Source: Micromonospora orduensis (GTDB lineage: Bacteria; Actinomycetota; Actinomycetes; Mycobacteriales; Micromonosporaceae). Taken from it: a stretch of 52,860 nucleotides of DNA. The stretch covers positions 1 through 52,860 of the forward strand of contig NZ_VDFY01000283.1 of assembly GCF_006228125.1 (NCBI RefSeq), given 5' to 3'. Within the stretch, counting starts at the first letter, position 1; every line of letters begins with the position of its first letter. The position numbers and the translations under genes are program-made. The notes under the pieces are model-generated. The model searched no databases, had not been told where the DNA came from, and was given only the letters and a program-made list of their open reading frames with translations. Below, in pieces: positions 1 through 9,347 of this stretch.

Positions 1-104
1 GGCCCGGCCCGCCCGGCGCCGCCCCCCGCGACGGCCGTCACACGGGCCTCCGGCCGCGAGCGGCGTAGCCTGCAAGCCGCAGTCGAGCGCGGGGAGGTGA
101 CACG

Positions 105-1253
105 ATGACAGATCGGACCGGGCAGGGCCGGACCACACCGTCGCACACCGGTCGGGTCCTCCGACCCAGGGCGTGGCCGTCGCCGGTCCGCGCGATGACC
201 CGCATCCTCAACGCCGACGGTTCGCCACCCGTGCCGGCCCCCGCCGGCAGCGGACGCAGCGGCGTGGTCGACTGCGCGCTCTACATCGACGGCAAGCGGC
301 AGCCCGGTGACTGGGGGTACGCGGACGCGCTGGAGGCGGCCCGCCGGGAGGAGCACGGCTTCGTCTGGATCGGCCTGCACCAGCCGGAGCTGGCCGAGAT
401 GACCGCCATCGCGGAGACCTACGGCCTGCACGAGCTGGCCGTCGAGGACGCGGTGAAGGCCGAGCAGCGGCCCAAGCTGGAGCGCTTCGGCGAGGTGAGC
501 TTCCTGGTGCTGCGTACCGCCCGGTACTGCGAGCACACGGAGCTGACCGAGACCTCCGAGGTCGTGGAGACCGGCCAGGTGATGCTCTTCATCGGCCCGA
601 ACTTCCTGATCAGCGTCCGGCACGGGGACGCCTGCCGGCTCTCGCCGGTGCGCGCCGACCTGGAGACCAAGCAGGAGTTGCTGCTCCAGGGCCCGTGGGC
701 GGTGGCGTACGGGGTGACCGACCGGGTGGTCGACCTCTACCTGGAGGTGGCCGAGCAGCTCGAGGACGACCTGGACCAGTTGGAGGCCGAGGTCTTCGAC
801 CGCAACAGCCACGGGCGCATCCAGCGGATCTACCAGATGAAGCGGGAGCTTGTGGAGTTCAAGCGGGCGGTGGTCCCGTTGCAGCGGCCGTTGATGACGT
901 TGACCTCGCAGATGAACCGGGAGGTGCCCAAGGAGATCCGGCGGTACTTCCGGGACGTGCAGGATCACCTGAGCCGCACCGTCGAGCAGGTCAACTCGTA
1001 CGACGACCTGCTGAACTCGATTCTCCAGGCGCGGCTGGCCCAGGTCACCGTCGACCAGAACAACGACATGCGCAAGATCGCCGCCTGGGCGGCCATCGCC
1101 GCGTTCTGGACCGGTGTCGCCGGCATCTACGGCATGAACTTCGAGAACATGCCCGAGCTGAAGATGACGTACGGCTATCCGGTGGTGCTGGCCCTGATGC
1201 TCGGCGTCTCGCTGGCCCTGTACCGCTGGTTCCGCCGCAACGGCTGGCTCTGA
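105..1253 (+). CDS. corA: CorA-family magnesium/cobalt transporter
   Basis: Divalent cation channel of the inner membrane, normally a pentamer with a large cytoplasmic funnel. The 382-residue product has the CorA layout: a long charged N-terminal domain ending in a coiled-coil helix (about residues 215-300), then two C-terminal membrane helices (about 324-343 and 353-373). The loop between them has the signature YGMNF near residue 343, the selectivity-filter GMN motif. The ATG at 105 follows GGGAGGTGACACG, a good ribosome binding site. The first 60 residues are basic, Pro/Gly-rich and probably poorly conserved; an internal ATG at 195 is a weaker alternative. It is followed by a hairpin terminator and faces a minus-strand gene. 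Confidence 0.93.
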   Translation: MTDRTGQGRTTPSHTGRVLRPRAWPSPVRAMTRILNADGSPPVPAPAGSGRSGVVDCALYIDGKRQPGDWGYADALEAARREEHGFVWIGLHQPELAEMTAIAETYGLHELAVEDAVKAEQRPKLERFGEVSFLVLRTARYCEHTELTETSEVVETGQVMLFIGPNFLISVRHGDACRLSPVRADLETKQELLLQGPWAVAYGVTDRVVDLYLEVAEQLEDDLDQLEAEVFDRNSHGRIQRIYQMKRELVEFKRAVVPLQRPLMTLTSQMNREVPKEIRRYFRDVQDHLSRTVEQVNSYDDLLNSILQARLAQVTVDQNNDMRKIAAWAAIAAFWTGVAGIYGMNFENMPELKMTYGYPVVLALMLGVSLALYRWFRRNGWL

Positions 1254-1261
1254 CGCGCGAA

Positions 1262-1298
1262 AGCGCCGGCGAGGCGGGGAACCCGCGTCGCCGGCGCT
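1262..1298. terminator. hairpin terminator between convergent genes
   Basis: Arms AGCGCCGGCGAGGCGGG and CCCGCGTCGCCGGCGCT pair with one mismatch around a short GAA loop. The hairpin lies between the stop of the CorA gene and the stop of the convergent gene, so it can serve both. Confidence 0.75.
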
Positions 1299-1317
1299 CG
1301 ATGCGCTGCCGCTGAGG

Positions 1318-2064
1318 TCAGCGACGACCGTTGGTGCGGGCCGTGTCCTTGCCCAGCGCCTTGGTGAGGTCGTCGGCCGGACGGCCGGAGACGTCCGTGG
1401 CGCCTTCGGCGACGGCCGGGACCTTGTCGGTGGGACGGACACCCGTCGGCTTGGCCGTGCCGGTGGTGCTGGCGCTGTCGCCGCCGGCGACCGCCGAGCT
1501 GCCAGCACCGGTCATCCCGGCCGCGCCGGTCATGGCGGAGCCGTCGCTGCCCTTGCCGACGGACGGGGTACGCACCTCGATCGAGTCGACCTCGTCGCGC
1601 ATCGGCTCCAGGGTGCTGCGGGTCGGGTCGTACTCGGCCCACTCCTGCTGCTCCCGGCGGCGACGCAGCGCGACCGCGCCGGCCAGTCCGGCGATGGCAC
1701 CCGCCGCCAACAGGCCGGTCATCATCGAGCCGCGACGGCGCGGCTGCTTCTTCTTACCGGTGATCCGCATGGTCTTCGACTTGGCCTTCCTGGTCATCGG
1801 CCCTGCCTGCGCGGCGCCGTCACGGGCCGCCGCCGCCAGCGGTGCCAGCGTGGTGAGAGTCGTCCCCCAGCCGGTCGACGCGCGGTCGCGTACCTTCGTC
1901 GCGGCCGGCCCGACGTAGCCCCGGGCCACCTGGACCCGCGGGCCGACGGTCGCGCCGGCGCCCTTCGCGGCGTGGTTGGCTGCCTGCATCAGGTGGCTGA
2001 TGCTCTGGTTCAGCTCGGCCTTCGCCAGCTGCCCCTGGGACTTACGCCGCCCGAATCCAAACAC
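1318..2064 (-). CDS. hypothetical protein with one central membrane helix
   Basis: 248 residues, not assigned to a named family. The N-terminal half (about 1-95) is Ala/Gly-rich and predicted mostly helical. A very basic stretch with KKKQPRRRG (about 100-115) precedes one membrane helix, GLLAAGAIAGLAGAVAL, capped by RRRR. The C-terminal 110 residues are Ser/Thr/Gly/Ala-rich and look disordered. The start is a GTG at 2064 behind GGAGGTAGGACC, giving the N-terminus VFGFGRRKSQG; reading further upstream would run through the cyclophilin gene. The basic flank suggests the N-terminal half is cytoplasmic. Convergent with the CorA gene and divergent from the cyclophilin gene. Confidence 0.8.
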   Translation of the reverse strand: MFGFGRRKSQGQLAKAELNQSISHLMQAANHAAKGAGATVGPRVQVARGYVGPAATKVRDRASTGWGTTLTTLAPLAAAARDGAAQAGPMTRKAKSKTMRITGKKKQPRRRGSMMTGLLAAGAIAGLAGAVALRRRREQQEWAEYDPTRSTLEPMRDEVDSIEVRTPSVGKGSDGSAMTGAAGMTGAGSSAVAGGDSASTTGTAKPTGVRPTDKVPAVAEGATDVSGRPADDLTKALGKDTARTNGRR

Positions 2065-2181
2065 GGTCCTACCTCCTGGGAGTTGTTCCTTCGTCATCCT
2101 CCACCTTCGGATGCCTCCGCACTGCCAGATCGGGCACATGGGAGGATCCGCATGGAACTGACCAACGAGTGAGGAGTACCC

Positions 2182-2712
<531 letters not shown>

Positions 2713-2738
2713 CCGACCGGCGAGGTACCTTTGCTCGC

Positions 2739-2810
2739 ATGATTGAGCGCTCCGGAGCACGGCCGGTGCCGGTGGACCGCGCGGTGGCGGGCGGAGGGTC
2801 GGCCCGGTGA
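2739..2810 (+). CDS. possible 23-residue leader peptide before the rhomboid gene
   Basis: A short frame starts with ATG at 2739, eight bases after a -10-like TACCTT (2726-2731), the spacing expected for a leaderless message. It encodes 23 residues beginning MIERSGARPV. Its TGA overlaps the GTG start of the rhomboid gene as GTGA, which would couple translation of the two. Whether the peptide itself matters is unknown; it could simply deliver ribosomes to the next start. Too short to judge by codon use. Confidence 0.35.
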   Translation: MIERSGARPVPVDRAVAGGGSAR

Positions 2811-3718
2811 GTGAGTCCCCGCCGACCACCCCGGTCTGCTACCGGCACCCCGGTCGGGAGACCTACGTCCGGTGCACCCGCTGTGACCGGCCGATCTGTC
2901 CGGACTGCATGCGGGACGCGTCCGTCGGGCACCAGTGCCCGGAGTGCGTCAACGAGGGACGTCGCAGTGTGCGGCCGGCGCGTACCGCCTTCGGCGGCGG
3001 TACGGCCGGCCGGCACGGCTACGTCACCAAGGGCCTCATCGCGCTGAATGTGCTGCTCATGTTGCTGTCCATCGCCTCGGACCGGGGTGGGGACGCGGCG
3101 GTGGGCGGTTCCGGCTTCGGCGGGCTGATGGGCGGCAGCACCCCGCTGACCAACTGGGGCTCGGTGCTGGGGCTGGCGGTCTTCCCCGACGGCACGCTCG
3201 GTGGCATCGCCGACGGCGAGTGGTACCGGCTGGTCACCGCGATGTTCCTGCACTACGGCGTGATCCACCTGCTGCTGAACATGTGGGCGCTATGGGTGCT
3301 CGGCCGGTCGTTGGAGGCCAACCTCGGGCCGCTGCGCTTCGGCGCGTTGTACCTGATCGCGGGCCTGGGCGGTAACGTCGCCGCCTACCTGTTCAGCGCG
3401 CAGAACTCGGCCACGGCCGGCGCGTCGACGGCGGTCTTCGGCCTCTTCGCCGCGCTGATCATCATCGAACGCAAGTTGGGTCGGGACGTCTCCCAGGTGA
3501 TCCCGATTTTGGTGATCAACCTGGTGTTCACGCTTACCGTGCCGGGCATCTCCATTCCGGGGCACCTGGGCGGCCTGACGGTCGGCGCGCTGATGGCGCT
3601 CGTGCTCGCGTACGCGCCGCGTGGCCGGCGCACGTTGGTGCAGGTCGCGGGCGGCGTGATCATCCTGCTGATCCTGCTCGCCCTGGTCCTGTTCCGGACC
3701 GCGCAACTGCTCGGCTGA
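2807..3718 (+). CDS. rhomboid-family intramembrane serine protease with N-terminal zinc finger
   Basis: Cleaves transmembrane helices within the membrane. Residues 10-50 form a B-box-like zinc-binding module (CYRHP...C..C...IC..C) common in actinobacterial rhomboids. About six membrane helices follow. The catalytic serine lies in GASTAVFG near residue 206 and the partner histidine in GHLGG near residue 252; the H-x-LLNMWALW helix is also typical. GAST instead of GASG at the active site is a modest variation. Start is GTG 2807, preceded by GGCGGAGGG and overlapping the stop of a putative leader peptide. Substrate unknown. Confidence 0.92.
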   Translation: MSESPPTTPVCYRHPGRETYVRCTRCDRPICPDCMRDASVGHQCPECVNEGRRSVRPARTAFGGGTAGRHGYVTKGLIALNVLLMLLSIASDRGGDAAVGGSGFGGLMGGSTPLTNWGSVLGLAVFPDGTLGGIADGEWYRLVTAMFLHYGVIHLLLNMWALWVLGRSLEANLGPLRFGALYLIAGLGGNVAAYLFSAQNSATAGASTAVFGLFAALIIIERKLGRDVSQVIPILVINLVFTLTVPGISIPGHLGGLTVGALMALVLAYAPRGRRTLVQVAGGVIILLILLALVLFRTAQLLG

Positions 3719-3722
3719 CGGA

Positions 3723-4151
3723 TCAGGGGTTCGGGCGGGCGGCCCGCAACTCGGCGGCGACCTCCTCCGGGTTGGCGCCCAGGTCGTACCTGCCGAACAG
3801 GTGCAGCGACTCGCCGGCGTCGATCTCCAGGGTCTCGCTGGTGAGGCCGAACCGGGGTCGGCGGTCCACGGCGATCGCCTCGACCGCCGACCAGGGCAGC
3901 AGCCGCCGGCCGGCGAAGCCCCGGATGACGGTGAGGCCGTCGGGGCCCACGGCCAACCGGACCGGCGCGACCAGGTCGCGTACCGCCCAGCCGGCCACCG
4001 CGGCGGCGGCCAGGGCGGCCACCGCCACCCGCACCGGGTCGCCGTCGGCGAAGAGCAGCCCGAGCGTGACCAGCAGGACCGCGCCGGCCAGCTTCGCCGC
4101 CGGCAGGCTCGCCGGCACGCGCCACGCCCGGCTCGCGGTGATCTCGTCCAT
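3723..4151 (-). CDS. PH-domain-like membrane protein
   Basis: 142 residues. Two closely spaced hydrophobic helices (about 22-60) are followed by a small beta-rich domain (LAVGPDGLTVIRGF...RLLPWSAVEAIAVD...), the pattern of bacterial PH-like domains tethered to the membrane. The ATG at 4151 (MDEITASRAW) is preferred because the frame upstream would enter the thiolase promoter, but an ATG at 4187 cannot be excluded. Convergent with the rhomboid gene (four bases apart) and divergent from the thiolase gene. Function unknown. Confidence 0.8.
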   Translation of the reverse strand: MDEITASRAWRVPASLPAAKLAGAVLLVTLGLLFADGDPVRVAVAALAAAAVAGWAVRDLVAPVRLAVGPDGLTVIRGFAGRRLLPWSAVEAIAVDRRPRFGLTSETLEIDAGESLHLFGRYDLGANPEEVAAELRAARPNP

Positions 4152-4230
4152 CCGCCCAGCATGCCCGGGGGCGGACGGCCGGTCCACCGACGACGTAGGA
4201 TCGGGGCACCCAAGTTACCGAGGGGTAAAC

Positions 4231-5403
4231 ATGAGTGACGCGGTCATCGTCGGCGCGGTACGCACCCCGGTCGGGCGGCGCAAGGGGAGCCTCGCCGGCG
4301 TCCACCCGGTCGACCTCTCGGCGCACGTGCTGCGCGCCCTCGCCGAACGGACGGGTCTCGACCCGGCGCAGGTCGACGACGTCTTCTGGGGCTGCGTGTC
4401 CCAGGTCGGCGAGCAGTCCTGGAACATCGCCCGCAACGCGGTGCTCGCGGCCGGCTGGCCCGAGAGCGTCCCCGGCACCACCCTGGACCGGCAGTGCGGC
4501 TCCAGCCAGCAGGCGCTGCACTTCGCCGCCGCCACAGTCCTCTCCGGCCAGGCCGACCTCGTGGTCGCCGGCGGGGTGGAGTCGATGACCCGGGTGCCGA
4601 TGGGTTCCAGCGTGGCCGGCGGGATGCCGTTCAGCGACCAGATCCGCGACCGCTACCGGGGTGTGGAGGGCTTCGCCGACGAGGCGCCGCTGCCGTTCAA
4701 CCAGGGCGTCGGCGCCGAGCTGATCGCCCGCCGCTGGCGCTTCTCGCGTACCCAGCTGGACGAGTACGCGCTGGCCAGCCACGAGAAGGCCGCCGCCGCG
4801 CAGGACGCCGGGGCGTTCGACCCGGAGCTGGCCCCGGTGCCGCTCGCCGACGGTGGCAAGTTCGCCGCCGACGAGGGCATCCGCCGCGACACCTCGCTGG
4901 AGAAGCTCGGCGAGCTGGCCACTCCGTTCCGCGCCGACGGTGTGGTGACGGCCGGCTCCGCGTCCCAGATCTCCGACGGCGCCGCCGCCCTCGCGGTGAC
5001 CACCTCCGAGTGGGCCAGCCGGCACGGCCTGCGCCCGCTGGCCCGCATCCACACCGCCGTGGTCGCCGCCGACGACCCGGTCACCATGCTCACCGCGCCC
5101 ATCCCGGCCACCGCGAAGGCGCTGCGCCGCGCGGGGCTGGGCATCGAGGAGATCGGGGTGTACGAGGTGAACGAGGCGTTCGCCCCGGTGCCGCTGGCCT
5201 GGCTGGCGGAGACCGAGGCGGACCCGGAGCGGCTCAACCCGCGCGGCGGCGCGATCGCCCTCGGGCACCCGCTCGGCGGCTCCGGCGCCCGGATCATGAC
5301 CACGATGCTCCAGCACATGCGCGACAACGAGATCCGCTACGGGCTCCAGACCATGTGCGAGGGCGGCGGCATGGCCAACGCCACGATCGTCGAGCTGGTC
5401 TGA
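4231..5403 (+). CDS. acetyl-CoA C-acyltransferase (thiolase)
   Basis: Thiolase of fatty-acid or steroid side-chain beta-oxidation, or acetoacetyl-CoA metabolism. The 390-residue protein has the nucleophilic cysteine in RQCGSSQQA (near residue 89), the VAGGVESMTRVP segment, the GHPLGGSGAR histidine motif near residue 346, and the second catalytic cysteine in MCEGGGMAN near the C-terminus. Start ATG 4231 follows GAGGGGTAAAC. A -10-like TAGGAT at 4196-4201 may be its promoter. The sequence resembles degradative acyl-CoA thiolases, but substrate cannot be read from it. No other beta-oxidation gene is adjacent. Confidence 0.93.
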   Translation: MSDAVIVGAVRTPVGRRKGSLAGVHPVDLSAHVLRALAERTGLDPAQVDDVFWGCVSQVGEQSWNIARNAVLAAGWPESVPGTTLDRQCGSSQQALHFAAATVLSGQADLVVAGGVESMTRVPMGSSVAGGMPFSDQIRDRYRGVEGFADEAPLPFNQGVGAELIARRWRFSRTQLDEYALASHEKAAAAQDAGAFDPELAPVPLADGGKFAADEGIRRDTSLEKLGELATPFRADGVVTAGSASQISDGAAALAVTTSEWASRHGLRPLARIHTAVVAADDPVTMLTAPIPATAKALRRAGLGIEEIGVYEVNEAFAPVPLAWLAETEADPERLNPRGGAIALGHPLGGSGARIMTTMLQHMRDNEIRYGLQTMCEGGGMANATIVELV

Positions 5404-5414
5404 GGAAAACGTCT

Positions 5415-5429
5415 CGCCCGCTCCGGGCG
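5415..5429 (+). terminator. short GC hairpin after the thiolase gene
   Basis: CGCCCG and CGGGCG pair around a three-base loop, 12 bases after the thiolase stop. It is short and has no T-run, so only a weak terminator candidate. Confidence 0.35.
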
Positions 5430-5436
5430 GGCCGCC

Positions 5437-5442
5437 TAGGGT
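5437..5442 (+). promoter_or_regulatory. -10-like hexamer for a leaderless message
   Basis: TAGGGT ends eight bases before the GTG at 5450. This spacing puts the transcription start on or next to the start codon, typical of leaderless actinobacterial mRNAs, and it decides the start of the next gene. Confidence 0.5.
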
Positions 5443-5449
5443 GCCCACC

Positions 5450-6436
5450 GTGACGACGATCGAGCGCGCCCCCGACTGGTCCGGCGAGCAGTGGCAGACG
5501 CGGGCCCGGGCCTGGGTCGACGAGCAGGTGACCCGGGCCGGCCGGCAGGTGACCGGGCAGGTGGAGGCCCGGGTCCGTCCGTGGTCGCTGGTGTGGCGGG
5601 TGCCCACCGACGGCGGTCCGGTCTGGTTCAAGGCGAACAACCCGGGGACGGCCCACGAGGCCGTCCTGGTCGCCGCGCTGTCCCGGCTCGCCCCGCAGCG
5701 GGTGCTGACACCGATCGCGGTGGACCCGCAGGAGGGCTGGTCGTTGCTGCCCGACGGCGGCGAGTCGTTGCGTGACGTGCTGGGGCGCGACCCGGACCTG
5801 AAGCACTGGGAGCGGGCGCTGCCCGGGTACGCCGAGCTCCAGAGGGCAACCGCGTCGCAGGTGGACGAGCTGGTAGTCCTCGGCGTACCGGACCACCGCC
5901 CCGAGGTGCTCGCCGGTCTGTTCGCCGACCTGCTCGACGATCACGAGTCGCTGCGGATCGGGAGCGAGGGCGGGCTCAGCGTCGAGGCGTACGACCGGCT
6001 GCGGGCGGAGCTGCCGTCGTACGCCGAGCGGTGCCGGCGGCTCGCCGACATCGGCATCCCGGCCACGCTGCAGCACGACGACCTGCACGACGGCAACGTC
6101 TTCGCGGGGTCGGACGGGTACCGCTTCTTCGACTGGGGGGACGCCTCGGTGGCGCACCCGTTCGGCACGCTGCTGGTGACGCTGCGCTCCATCCGGTACG
6201 CCGACGAGCTGTCGGCCGACGACGCGCGGCTGGCCCGGCTGCGGGACGCCTACCTGGAGGCGTGGACCGACCGGTACGACAGGCGGACCCTCGTCGAGGC
6301 CGCCGACCTGGCGATCGCGCTGGGCGCGGTGAGCCGGTCGCTGTCTTGGCGCCGAGCCCTCGACACGGCCGATCCGGCGCGCGCCGAGTACGCCGACGCG
6401 GTTCCCGGCTGGCTGGAGGAGCTGCTGGGGGTCTGA
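5450..6436 (+). CDS. aminoglycoside phosphotransferase-family protein
   Basis: Small-molecule kinase fold of the APH/choline kinase type. The 328-residue product has the Brenner-type catalytic loop HDDLHDGNV near residue 207 and the metal-binding FDWGDAS near residue 226; the N-lobe contains WFKANNPGTAHEA. No antibiotic-resistance specificity can be inferred: actinobacteria carry many such kinases of unknown substrate. GTG 5450 is chosen over GTG 5441 because of the TAGGGT leaderless promoter spacing. Stands alone between the thiolase gene and an unrelated hypothetical gene. Confidence 0.85.
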   Translation: MTTIERAPDWSGEQWQTRARAWVDEQVTRAGRQVTGQVEARVRPWSLVWRVPTDGGPVWFKANNPGTAHEAVLVAALSRLAPQRVLTPIAVDPQEGWSLLPDGGESLRDVLGRDPDLKHWERALPGYAELQRATASQVDELVVLGVPDHRPEVLAGLFADLLDDHESLRIGSEGGLSVEAYDRLRAELPSYAERCRRLADIGIPATLQHDDLHDGNVFAGSDGYRFFDWGDASVAHPFGTLLVTLRSIRYADELSADDARLARLRDAYLEAWTDRYDRRTLVEAADLAIALGAVSRSLSWRRALDTADPARAEYADAVPGWLEELLGV

Positions 6437-6506
6437 ACCGGCCGGAGGCCCCGCCGATGTCGGACAGCCGGTGCGACCCCGGACGTGGAACTTCCAAAAG
6501 TTGCCC

Positions 6507-7061
6507 GTGACCCACGTCACTCCCGTCGGGGAGGTCGTTGGGCAGGTCATGGACGTCTTCTCCCGAACGTTCCTCCCGGCCGCCGCCGAGGCCGGCCTCG
6601 CCGTGCAGACCCTCAGCCGGCACATGCCTGTCTTCCGTCGCTGCGTCGGCTCCGGTGACGCCACCATCCTGGTCACCCGGTGCAGTCGCCCCGACCGCCC
6701 GGTCACCGGCGACTACCTTCTGCTGCTCACCCATCGGCGGCTGGTGGTGACCCAGCAGACCCGCCTGCTGCACCGGCTGCGCCTGCACCTCAACACCGAG
6801 CTGCGCGAGCTGAGCAACGTCACCTGGAGCCCCGACCCGCGGCTGCACTCGGTCGAGTTGGCCGCCACCGCGATCGACGGGATCCGGGAACGGTTCCTGA
6901 TCCGTACGACCCACCCGAAGCGGGTGTGGCAGCTCGACGCGCTGCTGAACCACGCGTTCCGGACCCGCCTGCGGACGCCCCGCGAGCGGATCGTCGCGAC
7001 CATCAGCGACACACCGGCGACCGCCCGACCGGGCGTGTTCCGTCCCGCCGTGGCGCGCTGA
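6507..7061 (+). CDS. conserved hypothetical protein
   Basis: About 184 residues, soluble, no signal peptide or membrane helix. I do not recognise the family. The core (about 45-130) alternates beta strands and charged helices (TGDYLLLLTHRRLVVTQQT, FLIRTTHPKRVWQLD), reminiscent of PH-like small domains, but this is a guess. The start is uncertain: GTG 6507 gives MTHVTPVGEV without a clear ribosome binding site, while ATG 6549 (MDVFSRTF) follows GGGGAGG at a long distance. It precedes a two-component system by 78 bases, with no sign of co-transcription. Confidence 0.7.
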   Translation: MTHVTPVGEVVGQVMDVFSRTFLPAAAEAGLAVQTLSRHMPVFRRCVGSGDATILVTRCSRPDRPVTGDYLLLLTHRRLVVTQQTRLLHRLRLHLNTELRELSNVTWSPDPRLHSVELAATAIDGIRERFLIRTTHPKRVWQLDALLNHAFRTRLRTPRERIVATISDTPATARPGVFRPAVAR

Positions 7062-7139
7062 CGCCACACCGCGCGGGCCTTTACGAAACTCGAACACGTA
7101 CCGATCGCGTCGACGCCACGGGTCGGCAATCATGGGCCG

Positions 7140-7832
7140 GTGACAGTCGACCCGCCGCACCGCGGGCTCGTCCTCGTGGTCGAGGACGAGCCGGCCATCG
7201 CCGACCTGGTCCGGCTGTACCTCACCCGGGACGGGTTCGGCGTACACCTGGAGCGTGACGGCTCGGCCGGCCTGTCCGCCGCCCGCCGGCTGCGCCCGGT
7301 GGCCTGCGTCCTGGACATCGCCCTGCCCGGCCTGCCCGGCACGGAGATCTGCCGGCGGCTGCGGGAGGCCGGCGACTGGACGCCTGTCATCTTCCTCACC
7401 GCCCGCGACGACGAGGTCGACCGGATCGTCGGCCTGGAGTTGGGCGCCGACGACTACGTGACCAAGCCGTTCAGCCCCCGTGAGCTGGTCGCCCGGGTGC
7501 GTGCGGTGCTGCGCCGCTCCGCCGGCGGCCCGGAGGGCGCGGACCGGCCGCGCGTCGTCGGCCCGGTGACCCTCGACCCGGCCCGCCGGACGGTCACCGC
7601 CGCCGGCGCGCCGGTGCAGCTCACCTCCACCGAATTCGACCTGCTGGCGCATCTGATGGCCCGGCCCGGGCGGGTCTTCACCCGTGAGGAGCTGCTGGCC
7701 GGGGTGTGGGGTTACGCCGCGCACGCCGGCACCCGCACCGTCGACGTGCACGTCGCCCAGGTACGCGCGAAGCTCGGCCCGGCCAGCGTCATCCGGACCC
7801 ATCGCGGCGTGGGGTACGCCGTCGATGCCTGA
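7140..7832 (+). CDS. OmpR-family response regulator
   Basis: 230 residues: receiver domain (about 1-125) with acidic pocket VEDEP, phospho-acceptor Asp in VLDIALPG near residue 59, and Lys in VTKPF near 110; then a winged-helix DNA-binding domain (about 135-228) ending RTHRGVGYAVDA. Start is GTG 7140. Its last eight bases overlap the start of the downstream kinase gene, so the two are translated together. The kinase and the lipoprotein 56 bases further on suggest an envelope-sensing pair with an extracytoplasmic output or sensor. Confidence 0.94.
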   Translation: MTVDPPHRGLVLVVEDEPAIADLVRLYLTRDGFGVHLERDGSAGLSAARRLRPVACVLDIALPGLPGTEICRRLREAGDWTPVIFLTARDDEVDRIVGLELGADDYVTKPFSPRELVARVRAVLRRSAGGPEGADRPRVVGPVTLDPARRTVTAAGAPVQLTSTEFDLLAHLMARPGRVFTREELLAGVWGYAAHAGTRTVDVHVAQVRAKLGPASVIRTHRGVGYAVDA

Positions 7833-9291
7833 ACACCCCGGCCGCGCCCAGTCCCCGACCATGACCCTGCCCGTGGTCGGTGCCGGCCCGCCGCCCGCGC
7901 CCCGGCGCAGCCGGTTCGGCCGGACGTTGACCGCCCGCGCGGTGCTTGTCACCTGCGCGGTGGCGCTGGTGTCGGTGCTGGTCACCGCGATCGTCGCGGT
8001 GCCGCTGGCGATCCGTGGCGCTGAGCGCCGCGACCAGGAGGCGCTCGCCGCACAGGCCCGGCTCGCCGCCGAGGTGCTGCGGACCCGGCTGGACCGTGGT
8101 CGTACGGCCGACGAGGAGCGGCTCATCCAGCAACTCCGCAACCAGGGCATCGACGCGTACCTGATCCGGCGCGGGGCGGTCGACCGGCCGGGTCTGCCGC
8201 CCCGGGTGGTGCAGCGGATCGAGCAGGGCCGCAACGTGTCGGCCCGCCGCGCGGTCAACGGCCGGCGTGCCCTGGTCGAGGGCCGGGCGCTGCCGGGCGG
8301 CAACGGAGTGGTGCTCTCCCGCCCGTCGGCGAACGGGCTGTGGGCACAGGTGCTGCGCAGCCTCTGGCTGCCGCTGCTGGCGGGGCTGGCCGCCGGCGTG
8401 GTGGCCGGTCTGCTGCTGGCCCGCCGCCTGGCCCGTCCGATCCGTGTCGCGGCGACCGCCGCCGCCCGGCTGCGCGCCGGTGACCGCGCGGTGCGGGTGC
8501 CGGTCGAGCCGCCGGACGAGGTCGCCGACCTGGCCGAGGCGCTGAACGGCTTGGCCGCCGCCCTGGCCACCAGCGAGGGCCGGCAGCGGGAGTTCCTGCT
8601 CTCCGTCTCGCACGAGCTGCGGACCCCGCTGACCGCGATCCGGGGGTACGCCGAGGCGCTCGCCGACGGCGTGCTCGGCGCGGACGACACGGTCGACACC
8701 GGTCGGACGATGCTGGCCGAGGCGCAACACCTGGACCGGCTGATCGGTGACCTGCTGGCGCTGGCCCGGCTGGAGGCCGCCGACTTCCCCCTCGAACCGG
8801 TGTCGGTGGACCTGACCCGGCTGGCCGCGGACGCCGAGCCGACCTGGGCCGGCAGGTGCGCGGCGGTGGGTGTGCCGTTCCGCGTGGAGACGCCGGGTCA
8901 GCCGGTGCCCGCGTACACCGATCCGGGTCGGATCCGGCAGGTGGTGGACGGGCTGCTGGAGAACGCGCTGCGGGTCGTACCCCCGGGTGCGCCGGTGGTG
9001 CTCGCGGTCCGGCCGGTCGGTGCGGACCCGGCCGCCGGCGGTGTGCTGGAGGTCCGCGACGGCGGACCCGGCTTCACCGACGACGACCTGGCGGTGGCGT
9101 TCGAGCGGGGCGCGCTGCACGAGCGGTACCGGGGGGTGCGCAAGGTGGGCAGCGGGCTCGGGTTGGCGCTGGCCGCCGGGCTGGTCCGCCGGCTCGGCGG
9201 GGAGATCGTCGTCGGCCACGCCCCGGAGGGCGGCGCGGCCTTCGCGGTCCGGCTGCCCGGTGATCCTTACCTGGCCCGAACATCGGCCTGA
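7825..9291 (+). CDS. membrane sensor histidine kinase
   Basis: 488 residues. Two membrane helices (about 38-62 and 178-200) enclose an extracytoplasmic sensor of roughly 115 residues. Then come HAMP, the HisKA helix with SVSHELRTPLTAIRGY (phospho-His near 263), and an HATPase with N box (ENALRVVP), G1 (RDGGPGF) and G2 (GSGLGLALAAG). The N box is slightly degenerate. ATG 7825 lies within the last codons of the response regulator gene, giving tight coupling; ATG 7861 is an alternative. Ligand unknown. Partner of the upstream response regulator. Confidence 0.92.
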   Translation: MPEHPGRAQSPTMTLPVVGAGPPPAPRRSRFGRTLTARAVLVTCAVALVSVLVTAIVAVPLAIRGAERRDQEALAAQARLAAEVLRTRLDRGRTADEERLIQQLRNQGIDAYLIRRGAVDRPGLPPRVVQRIEQGRNVSARRAVNGRRALVEGRALPGGNGVVLSRPSANGLWAQVLRSLWLPLLAGLAAGVVAGLLLARRLARPIRVAATAAARLRAGDRAVRVPVEPPDEVADLAEALNGLAAALATSEGRQREFLLSVSHELRTPLTAIRGYAEALADGVLGADDTVDTGRTMLAEAQHLDRLIGDLLALARLEAADFPLEPVSVDLTRLAADAEPTWAGRCAAVGVPFRVETPGQPVPAYTDPGRIRQVVDGLLENALRVVPPGAPVVLAVRPVGADPAAGGVLEVRDGGPGFTDDDLAVAFERGALHERYRGVRKVGSGLGLALAAGLVRRLGGEIVVGHAPEGGAAFAVRLPGDPYLARTSA

Positions 9292-9347
9292 CGCTGCGCT
9301 CGTGGACCCGGGGCAGGCTGGGGGCTCCACGGACGAGAGGAACAGTC

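Noticed and set aside
3385..5640. 751-codon open frame on the minus strand
   Set aside because: Runs antisense through the PH-domain, thiolase and kinase-like genes, with high Arg/Gly/His content. A shadow frame caused by high third-position GC.
5976..8699. 907-codon open frame on the minus strand
   Set aside because: Antisense to the two-component system; no domain recognised and composition typical of shadow frames.
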